NCBI RefSeq assembly: GCF_900143675.1
Contig: NZ_FRFC01000001.1
Location: forward strand, 1 to 64,000
Source of the DNA: Candidatus Nitrosotalea sinensis
GTDB taxonomy: Archaea > Thermoproteota > Nitrososphaeria > Nitrososphaerales > Nitrosopumilaceae
DNA length: 64,000 nucleotides
Direction: 5' to 3'
Each line of letters begins with the position of its first letter. The first letter of the stretch is position 1. A model generated the notes under the pieces. That model did not search any database, had not been told where the DNA came from, and saw only the letters and a list, made by a program, of their open reading frames with translations. Below are positions 47,101 through 54,554 of the stretch, piece after piece. Position numbers and translations under genes: made by a program.

Positions 47101-47494
47101 TATGCAAAATACAAGCGTTTGAGCGAACCATGACGGGCATGTCTCCAATGTGAATGTATCTTGATTCTAGAATTTTTCCATCTTCAACTACACTTGCTTC
47201 AAGCATTATTGGAGATGCATATGTTACATTCCTAAGTCGTGCTTCCATAGGTGCGATGTGAGTTATGGAACCATCCAGTTCCATCATACGTGGTTGTTGA
47301 AGCTTTACTTTTCCAAGTTGAATTTTATATGGATATTCAGCACTTTCAATCTCAATTTGACCAACTTCATCTATGATACTTTGCAATCCCCTCTCAAGAA
47401 ATTCATCGTATGAATTGAGATGTTGTCTTGCTATTCCTTCCCTCTTTAGAATATCTTGAATTATTGGCCAGCGTTTGTTTGAAATGTTTGCCAT
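44147..47494 (-). CDS. rpoB: DNA-directed RNA polymerase subunit B, unsplit
   Basis: 1115 aa, one gene rather than split B'/B''. Signatures: GYNIEDAIVLSKSSIDRGLGR and GDKFASRHGQKGVVG (hybrid-binding region), and a C-terminal zinc ribbon CERCG...CRVCG (about 1070-1095). Start abuts rpoH (overlap of one base). Confidence 0.97.
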   Translation of the reverse strand: MANISNKRWPIIQDILKREGIARQHLNSYDEFLERGLQSIIDEVGQIEIESAEYPYKIQLGKVKLQQPRMMELDGSITHIAPMEARLRNVTYASPIMLEASVVEDGKILESRYIHIGDMPVMVRSNACILHNLSEQKLVEHGEDPNDPGGYFIINGSERVIVGLEDLSYNKIIVDRETVGGNTVFKAKVYSSIVGYRAKLELIMKNDGLIVAKIPGSPVDIPVVTLMRSLGLESDRDIAASVSLVDDIQDELEGSFEKSGDVPTAKDAIVYISKRIAPGMLEEFQIKRAETLLDWGLLPHLGKHPDNRKEKALFLGEATCKLIELKLGWIATDDKDHYGNKVIKFAGQMLADLFRTAFRNLVRDMKYQLERSGQKRGINAVAAAVRPGIVTDKMNNAIATGNWGRGRVGVTQLLDRTNYLSTISHLRRIQSPLSRSQPNFEARDLHATHFGRICPSETPEGSNCGLVKNLALSAIISVNVPSEDIIEKLYDLGVTYVSDAKDELKKEGTRVFVDGRLIGYFKDGQKLVDSLRDLRRNFKIHPHVGIFLYQSSFEGSTKRLYVNCNAGRVLRPLIVIKENKVLLTQELIDKVSKKFLSWTDLLHMGIIELVDANEEENSYIAIDETDIKKHTHMEVFPSAILGAGASIIPYPEHNQSPRNTYESAMAKQSLGFSTPLMNASTYVRQHLMLYPQTPIVNTKAMNLLGLEDRPAGQNCIVAVLPFDGYNIEDAIVLSKSSIDRGLGRTFFYRIYEAEAKQYPGGMRDNFEIPTAEGNVRGFRGDKAYRLLEEDGVIATEATAQGGDILIGKTSPPRFMEEYREFEVKGPYRRDTSIGVRPSENGVVDTVVMTQSHDGGRMYKIRVRDLRIPEIGDKFASRHGQKGVVGLLVNQEDLPYTADGVVPDVMINPHAFPSRMTVGMFLESVTGKAAALRGSKMDGSAFVGEKLEDVKGVLEQNGFKYSGKEVMYDGRTGKPFAVDVFIGVVYYQKLHHMVADKIHARARGQVQMLTKQPTEGRARGGGLRFGEMERDCLIAYGASMMLKDRLLDESDKADIYICERCGLVSYYDIKQRKFVCRVCGDKAKVTSISVAYAFKLLLQEMMSLDVAPRLLIKERV

Positions 47495-47745
47495 TATTCT
47501 TCCACCACGTATCGATAGTACAAGCTCTCGCCTGCAGTTGGACTCTTTCTTGTAATTTTTATCATATCACCAGGTTTTACACCTAGTCCTCTAATAGCAG
47601 GATCACTGACGTAGATCAGTGGCATTTCGGTAGGTTTGGTATGATATTTTTCAAGCACTTTTTCAGCTTCATCTTTAGTCATTATTTCATGTTTTGGAAC
47701 ATAGATGTGATCTGGAATGAGTATTTTTTCTTTTTTACTTATCAT
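47494..47745 (-). CDS. rpoH: DNA-directed RNA polymerase subunit H (Rpb5 C-terminal homologue)
   Basis: 83 aa. HEIMTKDEAEKVLEKYHTKP and LPLIYVSDP-like MPLIYVSDPAIRGLGVKPGD, then IKITRKSPTAGESLYYRYVV are typical. First gene of rpoH-rpoB-rpoA-eL30-nusA-uS12-uS7. A leader of roughly 55 nt separates it from a candidate TATA at 47819. Confidence 0.95.
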   Translation of the reverse strand: MISKKEKILIPDHIYVPKHEIMTKDEAEKVLEKYHTKPTEMPLIYVSDPAIRGLGVKPGDMIKITRKSPTAGESLYYRYVVEE

Positions 47746-47818
47746 TTTTAAAATCTCCTTTGAACATTAGCTGTAAACGTATGATTAATCTGCAAACTAA
47801 GATGCATCCACCGAGAGG

Positions 47819-47833
47819 TTAATATATATCTAA
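47819..47833 (-). promoter_or_regulatory. Candidate TATA element of the rpo operon
   Basis: On the minus strand the stretch reads TTAGATATATATTAA. It is the strongest TATA-like element upstream of rpoH. Initiation about 25 bp downstream would leave a leader of about 55 nt, longer than the leaderless start predicted for most neighbours. Confidence 0.4.
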
Positions 47834-47883
47834 TCGGGGGCGTGTCAAAAATAGTATCATTTGTCAATAATTTTTTCCGCAAC

Positions 47884-47891
47884 TTTAAATA
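47884..47891 (+). promoter_or_regulatory. TATA box of the first PEFG-CTERM gene
   Basis: TTTAAATA centred about 29 bp before the ATG at 47917, so the transcript has almost no leader. It differs in context from the promoters of the second and third genes of the cluster. Confidence 0.55.
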
Positions 47892-47916
47892 GTAAAAAAA
47901 ATCACCTCCAACCAGG

Positions 47917-48819
47917 ATGAGTACTCGCTTTAAAGGATTTGCGTTACTTGCAATTCTTGTTTGCACTATGGGAGTAATGCCGGTTTTTGCTGCATCACCA
48001 TATGCTCTACAGGGTTCAACAGGTGCAAATTCTACAAATGCTACATCTGGAAATACAGGAATGATCTCAAGTTCGTCCACAGGTGCAGTCACTGTAACAA
48101 CAGACAAGACTACATACAATGACGGAGATAAGATCACAATATCAGGAAGTACACAAGATTACATCTCTGATACACCAATAACTGTGAGAATCATCAGCCC
48201 AATAGGAAATCTTGTCAAAGTTGATCAGGTAACAGTAGGATCAGACAGAACCTTCTCAACAACCATCACCGCAACAGGTACACTCTGGCAAGCAGCAGGA
48301 GCATACACTGTAAAGGTACAATATGGTGGACCTGAGAGGACAGCACAAACAACATTCCAATTTGCAGGATCATCTGGAGGACAAGGCGGAAACGCAGTCA
48401 GTGTTGTAATAGATGGCAATACATACCCAGTAAAGTACAGCATTACAAATGGCAAAGTCTTGGGCATAAAGGCAGATACACAGTCCAAGTCCCTTATTGT
48501 GTCAATACAAACCACTGGAGATGGAGTGCTAACAGTAACTCTACCTAGAGGATTGATTGATGCAAAAGTAAACGGCCAAGATGACCCATACTATGTATTA
48601 AACGATGGTCAAGAAGCTGATTTCCAGGAGACAAGCACAACAACAACCGATAGAACTCTATCAATTCCATTTACAGATGGAACTGAGGAAATAGAGATAA
48701 TCGGTACATGGATAATTCCAGAGTTTGGCCCAATCGCAGCTCTAGTACTTGCAATTGCAATAATATCAATAATTGCAGTTTCAGCAAAGACTGGACTAAG
48801 ATTTATGCCAAAATACTAG
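47917..48819 (+). CDS. PEFG-CTERM surface protein 1, 300 aa
   Basis: Signal peptide (about 1-25, hydrophobic GFALLAILVCTMGVMPVFA). Ser/Thr/Asn-rich linker (about 30-60). First beta-sandwich domain (about 62-150) with TDKTTYNDGDKITISGS and AAGAYTVKVQYGG, similar in pattern to macroglobulin MG2-type Ig folds. Second beta domain (about 165-265) with DGVLTVTLPRGLIDAKVNG. The C-terminus has the thaumarchaeal sorting signal: PEFGPIAALVLAI, a membrane helix and a basic end (GLRFMPKY). PEFG-CTERM proteins are thought to be processed by an archaeosortase and anchored to the cell surface. First of five paralogues in a row. Confidence 0.92.
   Translation: MSTRFKGFALLAILVCTMGVMPVFAASPYALQGSTGANSTNATSGNTGMISSSSTGAVTVTTDKTTYNDGDKITISGSTQDYISDTPITVRIISPIGNLVKVDQVTVGSDRTFSTTITATGTLWQAAGAYTVKVQYGGPERTAQTTFQFAGSSGGQGGNAVSVVIDGNTYPVKYSITNGKVLGIKADTQSKSLIVSIQTTGDGVLTVTLPRGLIDAKVNGQDDPYYVLNDGQEADFQETSTTTTDRTLSIPFTDGTEEIEIIGTWIIPEFGPIAALVLAIAIISIIAVSAKTGLRFMPKY
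48718..48819 (+). repeat. Identical 102-bp 3' end shared by five PEFG-CTERM genes
   Basis: The last 102 bp including the stop (from CCAGAGTTTGGCCC) are the same at nucleotide level in all five genes: 48718-48819, 49336-49437, 50372-50473, 51291-51392 and 52343-52444. The rest of each gene is far more diverged. Copies 1-3 also share most of the T-rich downstream flank (ACTTTTTCATTTTTT). Copies 3 and 4 also agree upstream for about 25 bp. Confidence 0.93.
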
Positions 48820-48842
48820 AACTCTCTACTTTTTCATTTTTT
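48820..48842 (+). terminator. T-rich terminators after PEFG-CTERM genes 1-3
   Basis: A stretch with CTACTTTTTCATTTTTT follows the stop of gene 1 here and recurs at about 49438-49460 and 50474-50496. Oligo-T runs terminate archaeal transcription, so each gene probably has its own transcript. No hairpin is seen. Confidence 0.5.
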
Positions 48843-48870
48843 AAATATACATAAATATCCATTATGGTTT

Positions 48871-48959
48871 ATCGCAACTAAGATGAGTACTCATAAAGAA
48901 TATGCGTTGATCGCAATTCTTGCTACGGCAGCTGTAGTAGGCATCATGCCGGCATTTGC
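48871..48959 (+). repeat. Duplicated leader and signal-peptide segment of PEFG genes 2 and 3
   Basis: 48871-48959 and 49577-49665 agree at every base except one (CCG/CCT Pro codon third base). The segment covers 12 bp of leader and the whole signal peptide. Both are preceded by the same TATA-containing block TTAAATATACATAAATA (about 48841-48857 and 49549-49565), with a short diverged spacer between. Confidence 0.88.
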
Positions 48960-49437
48960 CGCAAACAATCCGTACAGTGCATGTCCAGACTGTCCTGATA
49001 ACAATAGTACAGGTCAACAGACACCTCCAATATCATTGACAGTGGCAACTGACAAACCAGTTTATGATCACAATTCACAAATTATGATCACAGGGCATGT
49101 TGCAAATCCATACCCAGGACAAAATGTAGCTGTAAAAATAACAAGCCCATCAGGCAATGTTGTATCAGTAGCTCAAGTAACCCTTGACAATAACGGAAAT
49201 TTTGTCACAAAAGCCAGCACAGTTGGTAACATGTGGTTTGAGAATGGACAATATACCATTACAGCACAATACGGAGATGAGCAAGCAAGAGTAAATTCAG
49301 CCGTATTCCAGCTAGCAGGTGAAGCACCAGCAATTCCAGAGTTTGGCCCAATCGCAGCTCTAGTACTTGCAATTGCAATAATATCAATAATTGCAGTTTC
49401 AGCAAAGACTGGACTAAGATTTATGCCAAAATACTAG
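48883..49437 (+). CDS. PEFG-CTERM surface protein 2, short form, 184 aa
   Basis: Signal peptide (about 1-27). A short Cys-containing linker (YSACPDCPDN). One beta-sandwich domain (about 48-140; TDKPVYDHNSQIMITGHV, ENGQYTITAQYGDEQ), then directly the PEFG sorting signal. Unlike the other four it lacks the second beta domain, so it looks like a deletion product or a minimal version. The Cys pair CPDC is unique in the cluster. Leader and signal sequence match gene 3. Confidence 0.92.
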   Translation: MSTHKEYALIAILATAAVVGIMPAFAANNPYSACPDCPDNNSTGQQTPPISLTVATDKPVYDHNSQIMITGHVANPYPGQNVAVKITSPSGNVVSVAQVTLDNNGNFVTKASTVGNMWFENGQYTITAQYGDEQARVNSAVFQLAGEAPAIPEFGPIAALVLAIAIISIIAVSAKTGLRFMPKY

Positions 49438-49543
49438 AACTCTCTACTTTTTCATTTTTTATGATTTTAAACAATGAGATTAGGCACTTGTAAAAAATAT
49501 CAAATGTTAGAAATTTCAGAAAGTTGGACTAAATTTCCTAGTC

Positions 49544-49588
49544 TTTTTAAATATACATAAATAGTCTTACTTCTTAATCGCAACTAAG
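49544..49588 (+). promoter_or_regulatory. Promoter of PEFG-CTERM gene 3
   Basis: TATA block TTTTTAAATATA (49544-49555) with transcription expected some 12 nt before the ATG at 49589. Immediately upstream lies an inverted repeat GACTA-7 nt-TAGTC (49527-49543), at the position where TFB or a regulator would bind. The same TATA block precedes gene 2. Confidence 0.5.
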
Positions 49589-50473
49589 ATGAGTACTCAT
49601 AAAGAATATGCGTTGATCGCAATTCTTGCTACGGCAGCTGTAGTAGGCATCATGCCTGCATTTGCAGTATCACAGGCAAATACAACATATTCAAGCCAAA
49701 TCAGCCCAAGTACTATATCTCAACAGATGCTGCCAATTACAGTGTCTACTGACAAAAATGCATACGATAGACAATCGACAATAATTGTTACAGGTCATGT
49801 CCAGAATTCAATAGCAGGACAAGCAGTAACAATGAAAGTTTCTGATCCTAATGGGAATATCGTAGAAGTAGACCAGTTAACATTGGATAGCAGTGGCAAC
49901 TTCCAAGACAAGATCAATACTTCAAGTCCACTATGGTCAGCAGGCGGAACTTACACAATATACGCTCAAGCAGGATCACAACAAGGACTATCAGCAAAAA
50001 CACAATTCACTCTTCCAGGTGGCGGACAAAACAGTTGCGCACCACAGCAGCTTGCAGCTACAGTTGGTAGTGAATTGTACTGTATTGATTATACAATTCA
50101 AGGAGGAACAGCTTCAGGAGCAACACTTGATATGGCATCAAAGACATTAAGTGTCAAAATACAAGCACCAAATGATGGTCAAATTTCACTGAACATACCA
50201 CGATCAGTGCTTGATGCCAAGAAAGGTGCAAGCGATAGCAGCTTTGCAGTCTTGATTGATGGTGAACAAGCTGAACAATTTACAGATTCACCTGCAACAG
50301 ATGCTAGAAATGTCACAATTCCATTCCAAGCAGAATCTGAAAAGATTGAGATAATCGGTACACAGATAGTTCCAGAGTTTGGCCCAATCGCAGCTCTAGT
50401 ACTTGCAATTGCAATAATATCAATAATTGCAGTTTCAGCAAAGACTGGACTAAGATTTATGCCAAAATACTAG
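49589..50473 (+). CDS. PEFG-CTERM surface protein 3, 294 aa
   Basis: Signal peptide nearly the same as in protein 2. First beta domain about 48-140 (TDKNAYDRQSTIIVTGHV, SAGGTYTIYAQAG), then a linker with a Cys (NSCAPQQ) and a second beta domain (about 155-255; YCIDYTIQGGTASGATLDMA, GQISLNIPRSVLDAKKG). Ends in IEIIGTQIVPEFG and the membrane helix. Two Cys (SCAP and LYCID) could form a disulfide outside the cell. Full two-domain architecture. Confidence 0.92.
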   Translation: MSTHKEYALIAILATAAVVGIMPAFAVSQANTTYSSQISPSTISQQMLPITVSTDKNAYDRQSTIIVTGHVQNSIAGQAVTMKVSDPNGNIVEVDQLTLDSSGNFQDKINTSSPLWSAGGTYTIYAQAGSQQGLSAKTQFTLPGGGQNSCAPQQLAATVGSELYCIDYTIQGGTASGATLDMASKTLSVKIQAPNDGQISLNIPRSVLDAKKGASDSSFAVLIDGEQAEQFTDSPATDARNVTIPFQAESEKIEIIGTQIVPEFGPIAALVLAIAIISIIAVSAKTGLRFMPKY

Positions 50474-50540
50474 AACGTTCTACTTTTTCATTTTTTATAT
50501 ACATAGTAAAGGAAATATACAACTGAAAGACAAAAACGCT

Positions 50541-51392
50541 ATGCGATATTCATCCATTTCCATAATGGTTTTATTATTTTCATCCATGTCTGTTCCTATT
50601 TTTGCAGATACAACAACTGCGACACCAACGCTATCCCCTCCCACAGCAGCCTTGATTACTGTAAACATAGACAAATCAGCATACGCGTTAGGAGATACAA
50701 TAGTAATCTCAGGTCAAGTGCAAGCAGTAGTGGTTGGTACGCCACTTACCATACAAATTCTAGATCCTACAAACAATCTTGTTCAAGTTGCACAAATCGA
50801 CGTCTCACAAGACGGCAAATATACAGATACTATGAAAGCTACAGGCGCATTATGGAAATCAAATGGAAAATACACTGTAAAAGTCCAATACGGACCTCCA
50901 AATGTGACCGCACAGGCTACATTCGATTTTCAGAGCACACCAGTCTTTACAAACAATGTATTTCAGCTCAAGGATCCTGGTAGCCAGCAAACATTCAATG
51001 TAAACTACACCATAAGTGGCGGTAGTGTTAAAACAATGACTATAGATGCTCAGAGTCTATCAGTTATTGTATCGGTGAACTCTACAAATGATGGAACCAT
51101 ATCATTACAATTACCGAGAGCACTCATAGATGCAAAGACAAGTTCTGGTCAGGATGATGCATTCATCATACTTATAGACGGTGCAGAAGTTAAACCGCAA
51201 AGCGAATCTGCAAACAACGACTATCGAAACATAACAGTTCAATTCTTACAAGGAGATCAAGATATAGAAATAATCGGTACACAGATAGTTCCAGAGTTTG
51301 GCCCAATCGCAGCTCTAGTACTTGCAATTGCAATAATATCAATAATTGCAGTTTCAGCAAAGACTGGACTAAGATTTATGCCAAAATACTAG
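50541..51392 (+). CDS. PEFG-CTERM surface protein 4, 283 aa
   Basis: A different signal peptide (ISIMVLLFSSMSVPIFA). First beta domain about 40-135 (IDKSAYALGDTIVISGQV, KSNGKYTVKVQYGPP), second about 145-250 (FNVNYTISGGSVKTMTIDA, GTISLQLPRALIDAKTS). The sorting signal is the shared block. No Cys. Promoter TATA-like TTTTTTATATACATA at about 50491-50505. Confidence 0.92.
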   Translation: MRYSSISIMVLLFSSMSVPIFADTTTATPTLSPPTAALITVNIDKSAYALGDTIVISGQVQAVVVGTPLTIQILDPTNNLVQVAQIDVSQDGKYTDTMKATGALWKSNGKYTVKVQYGPPNVTAQATFDFQSTPVFTNNVFQLKDPGSQQTFNVNYTISGGSVKTMTIDAQSLSVIVSVNSTNDGTISLQLPRALIDAKTSSGQDDAFIILIDGAEVKPQSESANNDYRNITVQFLQGDQDIEIIGTQIVPEFGPIAALVLAIAIISIIAVSAKTGLRFMPKY

Positions 51393-51460
51393 AACTAGAA
51401 GTCAAATTTTCTTTTATCAATACATAAATACTCAAGATCCATGAGTATTTGCTAGCAAGT

Positions 51461-52444
51461 ATGAAAAGATCAAGTGTCTTTTATTCAACATTATTAATGA
51501 TCATGGTAATGGCAGCACCAATCGCTTTACCAGTTTTCGGGCAAACACCAGTAACAAATCCGAAAGGCAATCAAACAACAGCATATGATCTTTTACAACA
51601 AGAAGCCAATCAAACAGGTGGCATAAGTAAGGCAACATTAGCACCACTGGTTGTTAACACAGATTTGCCAACATACAATCAAGGTGACACAATAGTTATC
51701 ACAGGACATGTAAGAGATACACAAAATGCCACAGCTGTAACTCTTCGAGTTTTCAACTCCTTAAAGAATATGATTTCAGTAGCACAATTACTTCCATCAG
51801 CTGATGGAAGTTTTACCAAGACATTCCTAGCCACAGGTCCGCTTTGGAAGGCAGCTGGTAATTATACAATAGTAGCACAATATGGTTTATACACAAATAC
51901 AAACTCAACATTCCACTACAATGGTGGAGATGGTAGCTCTACAATTACAAAAGCTATCAATTCAACATATGCATTACAATCAGGAGGGCAGACATATAAT
52001 ATCCCATACATAATAAAAGGAGGTACAGTAAGTAGCATGAGCATACTTGCACCACAGTACACCTTAGAAATTGCACTAAACACTAATGCTGATGGTTCTA
52101 TCACCCTCACATTACCAAGAAACATGATCGATGCAAAAGTACCTCCGCCTCCAAACCCTGATGCAAATTTGACAGGAGCTAAAGTAGACACTTCACAATT
52201 AGAGGATAACACATTCATTGTATCAGTCAATGGAAAGCAAGTAACACAATTTACTGAAACAAAGAACCAATACGTAAGAATACTTAGCATTCCGTTCCAC
52301 AATGGAGATTCCAAGATAGACATTGTCGGTACAGTCATAGTTCCAGAGTTTGGCCCAATCGCAGCTCTAGTACTTGCAATTGCAATAATATCAATAATTG
52401 CAGTTTCAGCAAAGACTGGACTAAGATTTATGCCAAAATACTAA
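51461..52444 (+). CDS. PEFG-CTERM surface protein 5, 327 aa
   Basis: Start at ATG 51461; an in-frame TTG at 51449 would add four residues and sits nearer the TATA-like ATACATAAATA (51420-51430). Signal peptide VFYSTLLMIMVMAAPIALP. First beta domain (about 65-150; TDLPTYNQGDTIVITGHV, KAAGNYTIVAQYG), second (about 175-285; YNIPYIIKGGTVSSMSILA, SITLTLPRNMIDAKV, with a Pro-rich PPPPNPD insertion). Ends in the shared PEFG block. No T-run like that of genes 1-3 follows. Confidence 0.92.
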   Translation: MKRSSVFYSTLLMIMVMAAPIALPVFGQTPVTNPKGNQTTAYDLLQQEANQTGGISKATLAPLVVNTDLPTYNQGDTIVITGHVRDTQNATAVTLRVFNSLKNMISVAQLLPSADGSFTKTFLATGPLWKAAGNYTIVAQYGLYTNTNSTFHYNGGDGSSTITKAINSTYALQSGGQTYNIPYIIKGGTVSSMSILAPQYTLEIALNTNADGSITLTLPRNMIDAKVPPPPNPDANLTGAKVDTSQLEDNTFIVSVNGKQVTQFTETKNQYVRILSIPFHNGDSKIDIVGTVIVPEFGPIAALVLAIAIISIIAVSAKTGLRFMPKY

Positions 52445-52549
52445 ATTTTTAGCACATACCGCCACCCCAATACATTTACAGCCAAGTTTTATTGATTACA
52501 CACTATTCAAACAAATTAGATTATTATACAAGACTTGAAAACAAAATTC

Positions 52550-52888
52550 ATGGATTTTGAATTTGAAGAGTTTGAATCTCCAGAAGATATATTCACAGTA
52601 ATGGCGACAATGGCACCCCCAATGAAAAGCATTTTGCCAATAAATTCGTACAAAGGATATATTTTTTCAATGATACCTTTGACACCGGCTTCAGGAAATT
52701 CATACTTGATGATATATACAAAAGGAAAACTCGATGGCAAATTATTAGAATTTGACATGAATTTGAAAAAATTCAAGATGGTAGATACAGCAGAAAGATC
52801 AGACAAGATCTATTTTGTAGTACTAACTCCTAAATCAAATACAATTGCAGATGGAGCAATTAAGACTTTAGAAAAAATAACTACCTAG
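52550..52888 (+). CDS. Hypothetical protein, 112 aa
   Basis: ATG at 52550 fits a TATA-like element TTATTATAC at about 52521-52529 (leaderless spacing); TTG at 52535 is an alternative. Acidic N-terminus (DFEFEEFESPEDIF), then beta-rich chain. A PINSYKGYIFSMIPL segment is mildly hydrophobic, but no clear membrane helix. The family is not recognised. Convergent with the radical SAM gene, 8-bp overlap. Confidence 0.6.
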   Translation: MDFEFEEFESPEDIFTVMATMAPPMKSILPINSYKGYIFSMIPLTPASGNSYLMIYTKGKLDGKLLEFDMNLKKFKMVDTAERSDKIYFVVLTPKSNTIADGAIKTLEKITT

Positions 52889-54446
52889 TATAGGTAGGTG
52901 CATTAACAGATCTACTTCTAGTATACTTCTCCATGATATCTTCTGGAAGTTTACCATTGAACAAATCTTTAGACAGACCTCTCAAGTATCTCATGATTGC
53001 CCAAGTTCCAGCTTTTATCATACCGTACATGACTAGTTTCATAGGAGGACCGAAAGTCTTGTTTCTTATAATTATAGGAATTATATCATTAATAACTCTC
53101 AGATTGTGCTCCCATGACTTCCAGAATAGAGTAAATTGAGCCTCGTTAAGATTACCAAAATGCATAGAGTTCTTTTCATTAAAGTCTTGATATAACAGAG
53201 GCGCCACAAGACCACGCATTCTAGTTTTCTTGAAATCTTCAATCAGGTCTATAGTATATTGAGTCTCATCAGGTGTCTCATCAGGCCAGCCGATTATTAT
53301 TGTTGCAGCAGGGAACCAATGATTTTCATTCATCACTCTAGCACCCTCACGTACAACCCAACCCCATTCATCTGTTGAAAATGGTTTTGTTTTTACACCA
53401 AGATGTTTTTTTACCATCCTAGGTGCAACAGTTTCAATTCCCAGATTTGTGGCAAGCCATTTCTCATTGCTCATACCATTTACTTCAGACATGTCATGTA
53501 GAAGTTTTGGATCAGCACATACTGCTGAAAATGTCATGTGAGTAGTTCCCACAAACCTTGCACCTAACGATTTGAGACCTTTCCACAATTCAATTATAGC
53601 ATCATAGTTTGGTTGGAAGTTTCTGTTATCACATCCATAAAGCAACATTTCGTCAGAGTGTAACCAAATAGAATCAAATCCATAATTCAGATTCATTTTG
53701 GCTTCTTGTTGTAATCGTTCTAGAGGAAGATCTTTTTTGGATCTTTTGTTAACATCACAAAAGTCACAACCGCGTCCACATCCTCGCATTGCTTCAATCA
53801 AGGAATTGACGGTAGGTCCTTGGATCATTGGTATATTTTGGATATTTTTAACAAAACAATGCATCAATTCAGGTGCATCACCTTGTTCAAGATCATGGAA
53901 AAGATCTAAAGCTAATTCATCTGCTTCTCCTACAACAACAGTATCTATACCATGAATTTTCATTCTATCAGTCTTAGCAAGTTCCCATGCACCGTTACCA
54001 CCAACAACGACATGAAAATTATATTGCTTTTTTAATTGAATTATTTTAGCACACATTCTCTTGAACTTCATTGCAACATACGAAAGTTTTTCTGGTGACA
54101 TGGTGGTAGTTACAGGAGCCATACCGAGTGGATCCATCACATTTATTCCAACAACCTTTGTATCAGGACCAATGCATTTTTCTAGATGATCAGGATTTGC
54201 AATAAAGACATCTTCTCGTTTATAACCTTGCAATAGAGCAGATTCCACTCGGCGTAACCCTACTTGCGCAACCTTTGCTTCACCAGTTATTTGATCAGTT
54301 TCAACTGGAGGACAAAATACCTTATCGAAAACCCATTCAGGGACTACCTCATACGGACCGCATGCAATGAAACCATAGAGAAAATTACCTCTATAATTTG
54401 TCATAAGACTACGATCTGCAGTTAGAACAATTCTCCTTCCTGCCAT
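52881..54446 (-). CDS. B12-binding radical SAM protein, possible GDGT ring synthase (Grs) relative
   Basis: 521 aa from ATG 54446. The start is set by a TATA box at 54474-54480; an upstream ATG at 54545 would place the promoter inside the gene. N-terminal Rossmann-type B12 domain (about 30-190; VVGINVMDPLGMAPVT, VVVGGNGAWEL). The radical SAM cluster is C223-x3-C227-x2-C230 (GCGRGCDFCDV). A C-terminal region of about 100 residues with hydrophobic helices (PMKLVMYGMIKAGTWAIM) follows. N-terminus RRIVLTADRSLMTNYRGNF resembles, as far as I can recall, archaeal GrsA/GrsB, which make cyclopentane rings in tetraether lipids. That assignment is tentative. Confidence 0.8.
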   Translation of the reverse strand: MAGRRIVLTADRSLMTNYRGNFLYGFIACGPYEVVPEWVFDKVFCPPVETDQITGEAKVAQVGLRRVESALLQGYKREDVFIANPDHLEKCIGPDTKVVGINVMDPLGMAPVTTTMSPEKLSYVAMKFKRMCAKIIQLKKQYNFHVVVGGNGAWELAKTDRMKIHGIDTVVVGEADELALDLFHDLEQGDAPELMHCFVKNIQNIPMIQGPTVNSLIEAMRGCGRGCDFCDVNKRSKKDLPLERLQQEAKMNLNYGFDSIWLHSDEMLLYGCDNRNFQPNYDAIIELWKGLKSLGARFVGTTHMTFSAVCADPKLLHDMSEVNGMSNEKWLATNLGIETVAPRMVKKHLGVKTKPFSTDEWGWVVREGARVMNENHWFPAATIIIGWPDETPDETQYTIDLIEDFKKTRMRGLVAPLLYQDFNEKNSMHFGNLNEAQFTLFWKSWEHNLRVINDIIPIIIRNKTFGPPMKLVMYGMIKAGTWAIMRYLRGLSKDLFNGKLPEDIMEKYTRSRSVNAPTYTR

Positions 54447-54473
54447 TCCTTTCTTCGAGTTCTTTCTACTATG

Positions 54474-54480
54474 ATATAAA
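54474..54480 (-). promoter_or_regulatory. TATA box of the radical SAM gene
   Basis: TTTATAT on the minus strand, about 31 bp before the ATG at 54446, giving a leader of a few nucleotides. It decides the start of the radical SAM gene. Confidence 0.55.
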
Positions 54481-54554
54481 TCGTTTACCTTGTTACGTTT
54501 TTTTGAAAGTTTTTTACTTTGAACATATAAACAGGCATCTTTCAACTACAAGCA

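Noticed and set aside
47748-48137. Minus-strand frame of 129 codons before rpoH
   Set aside because: It covers the start and signal peptide of PEFG gene 1 in antisense, as well as its promoter; the product has no recognisable features.
51916-52338. Minus-strand frame of 140 codons inside PEFG gene 5
   Set aside because: Shadow of the real gene caused by low stop density in Thr/Ser-rich coding sequence.
48718-52444. Five 102-bp identical blocks considered as a mobile element
   Set aside because: Each block is the coding end of a PEFG-CTERM gene; there are no terminal inverted repeats, target duplications or transposase.
54447-54545. 33-residue N-terminal extension of the radical SAM protein from ATG 54545
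   Set aside because: A TATA box at 54474-54480 lies inside it, and the Lys/Asn/Ser-rich extension has no domain character.
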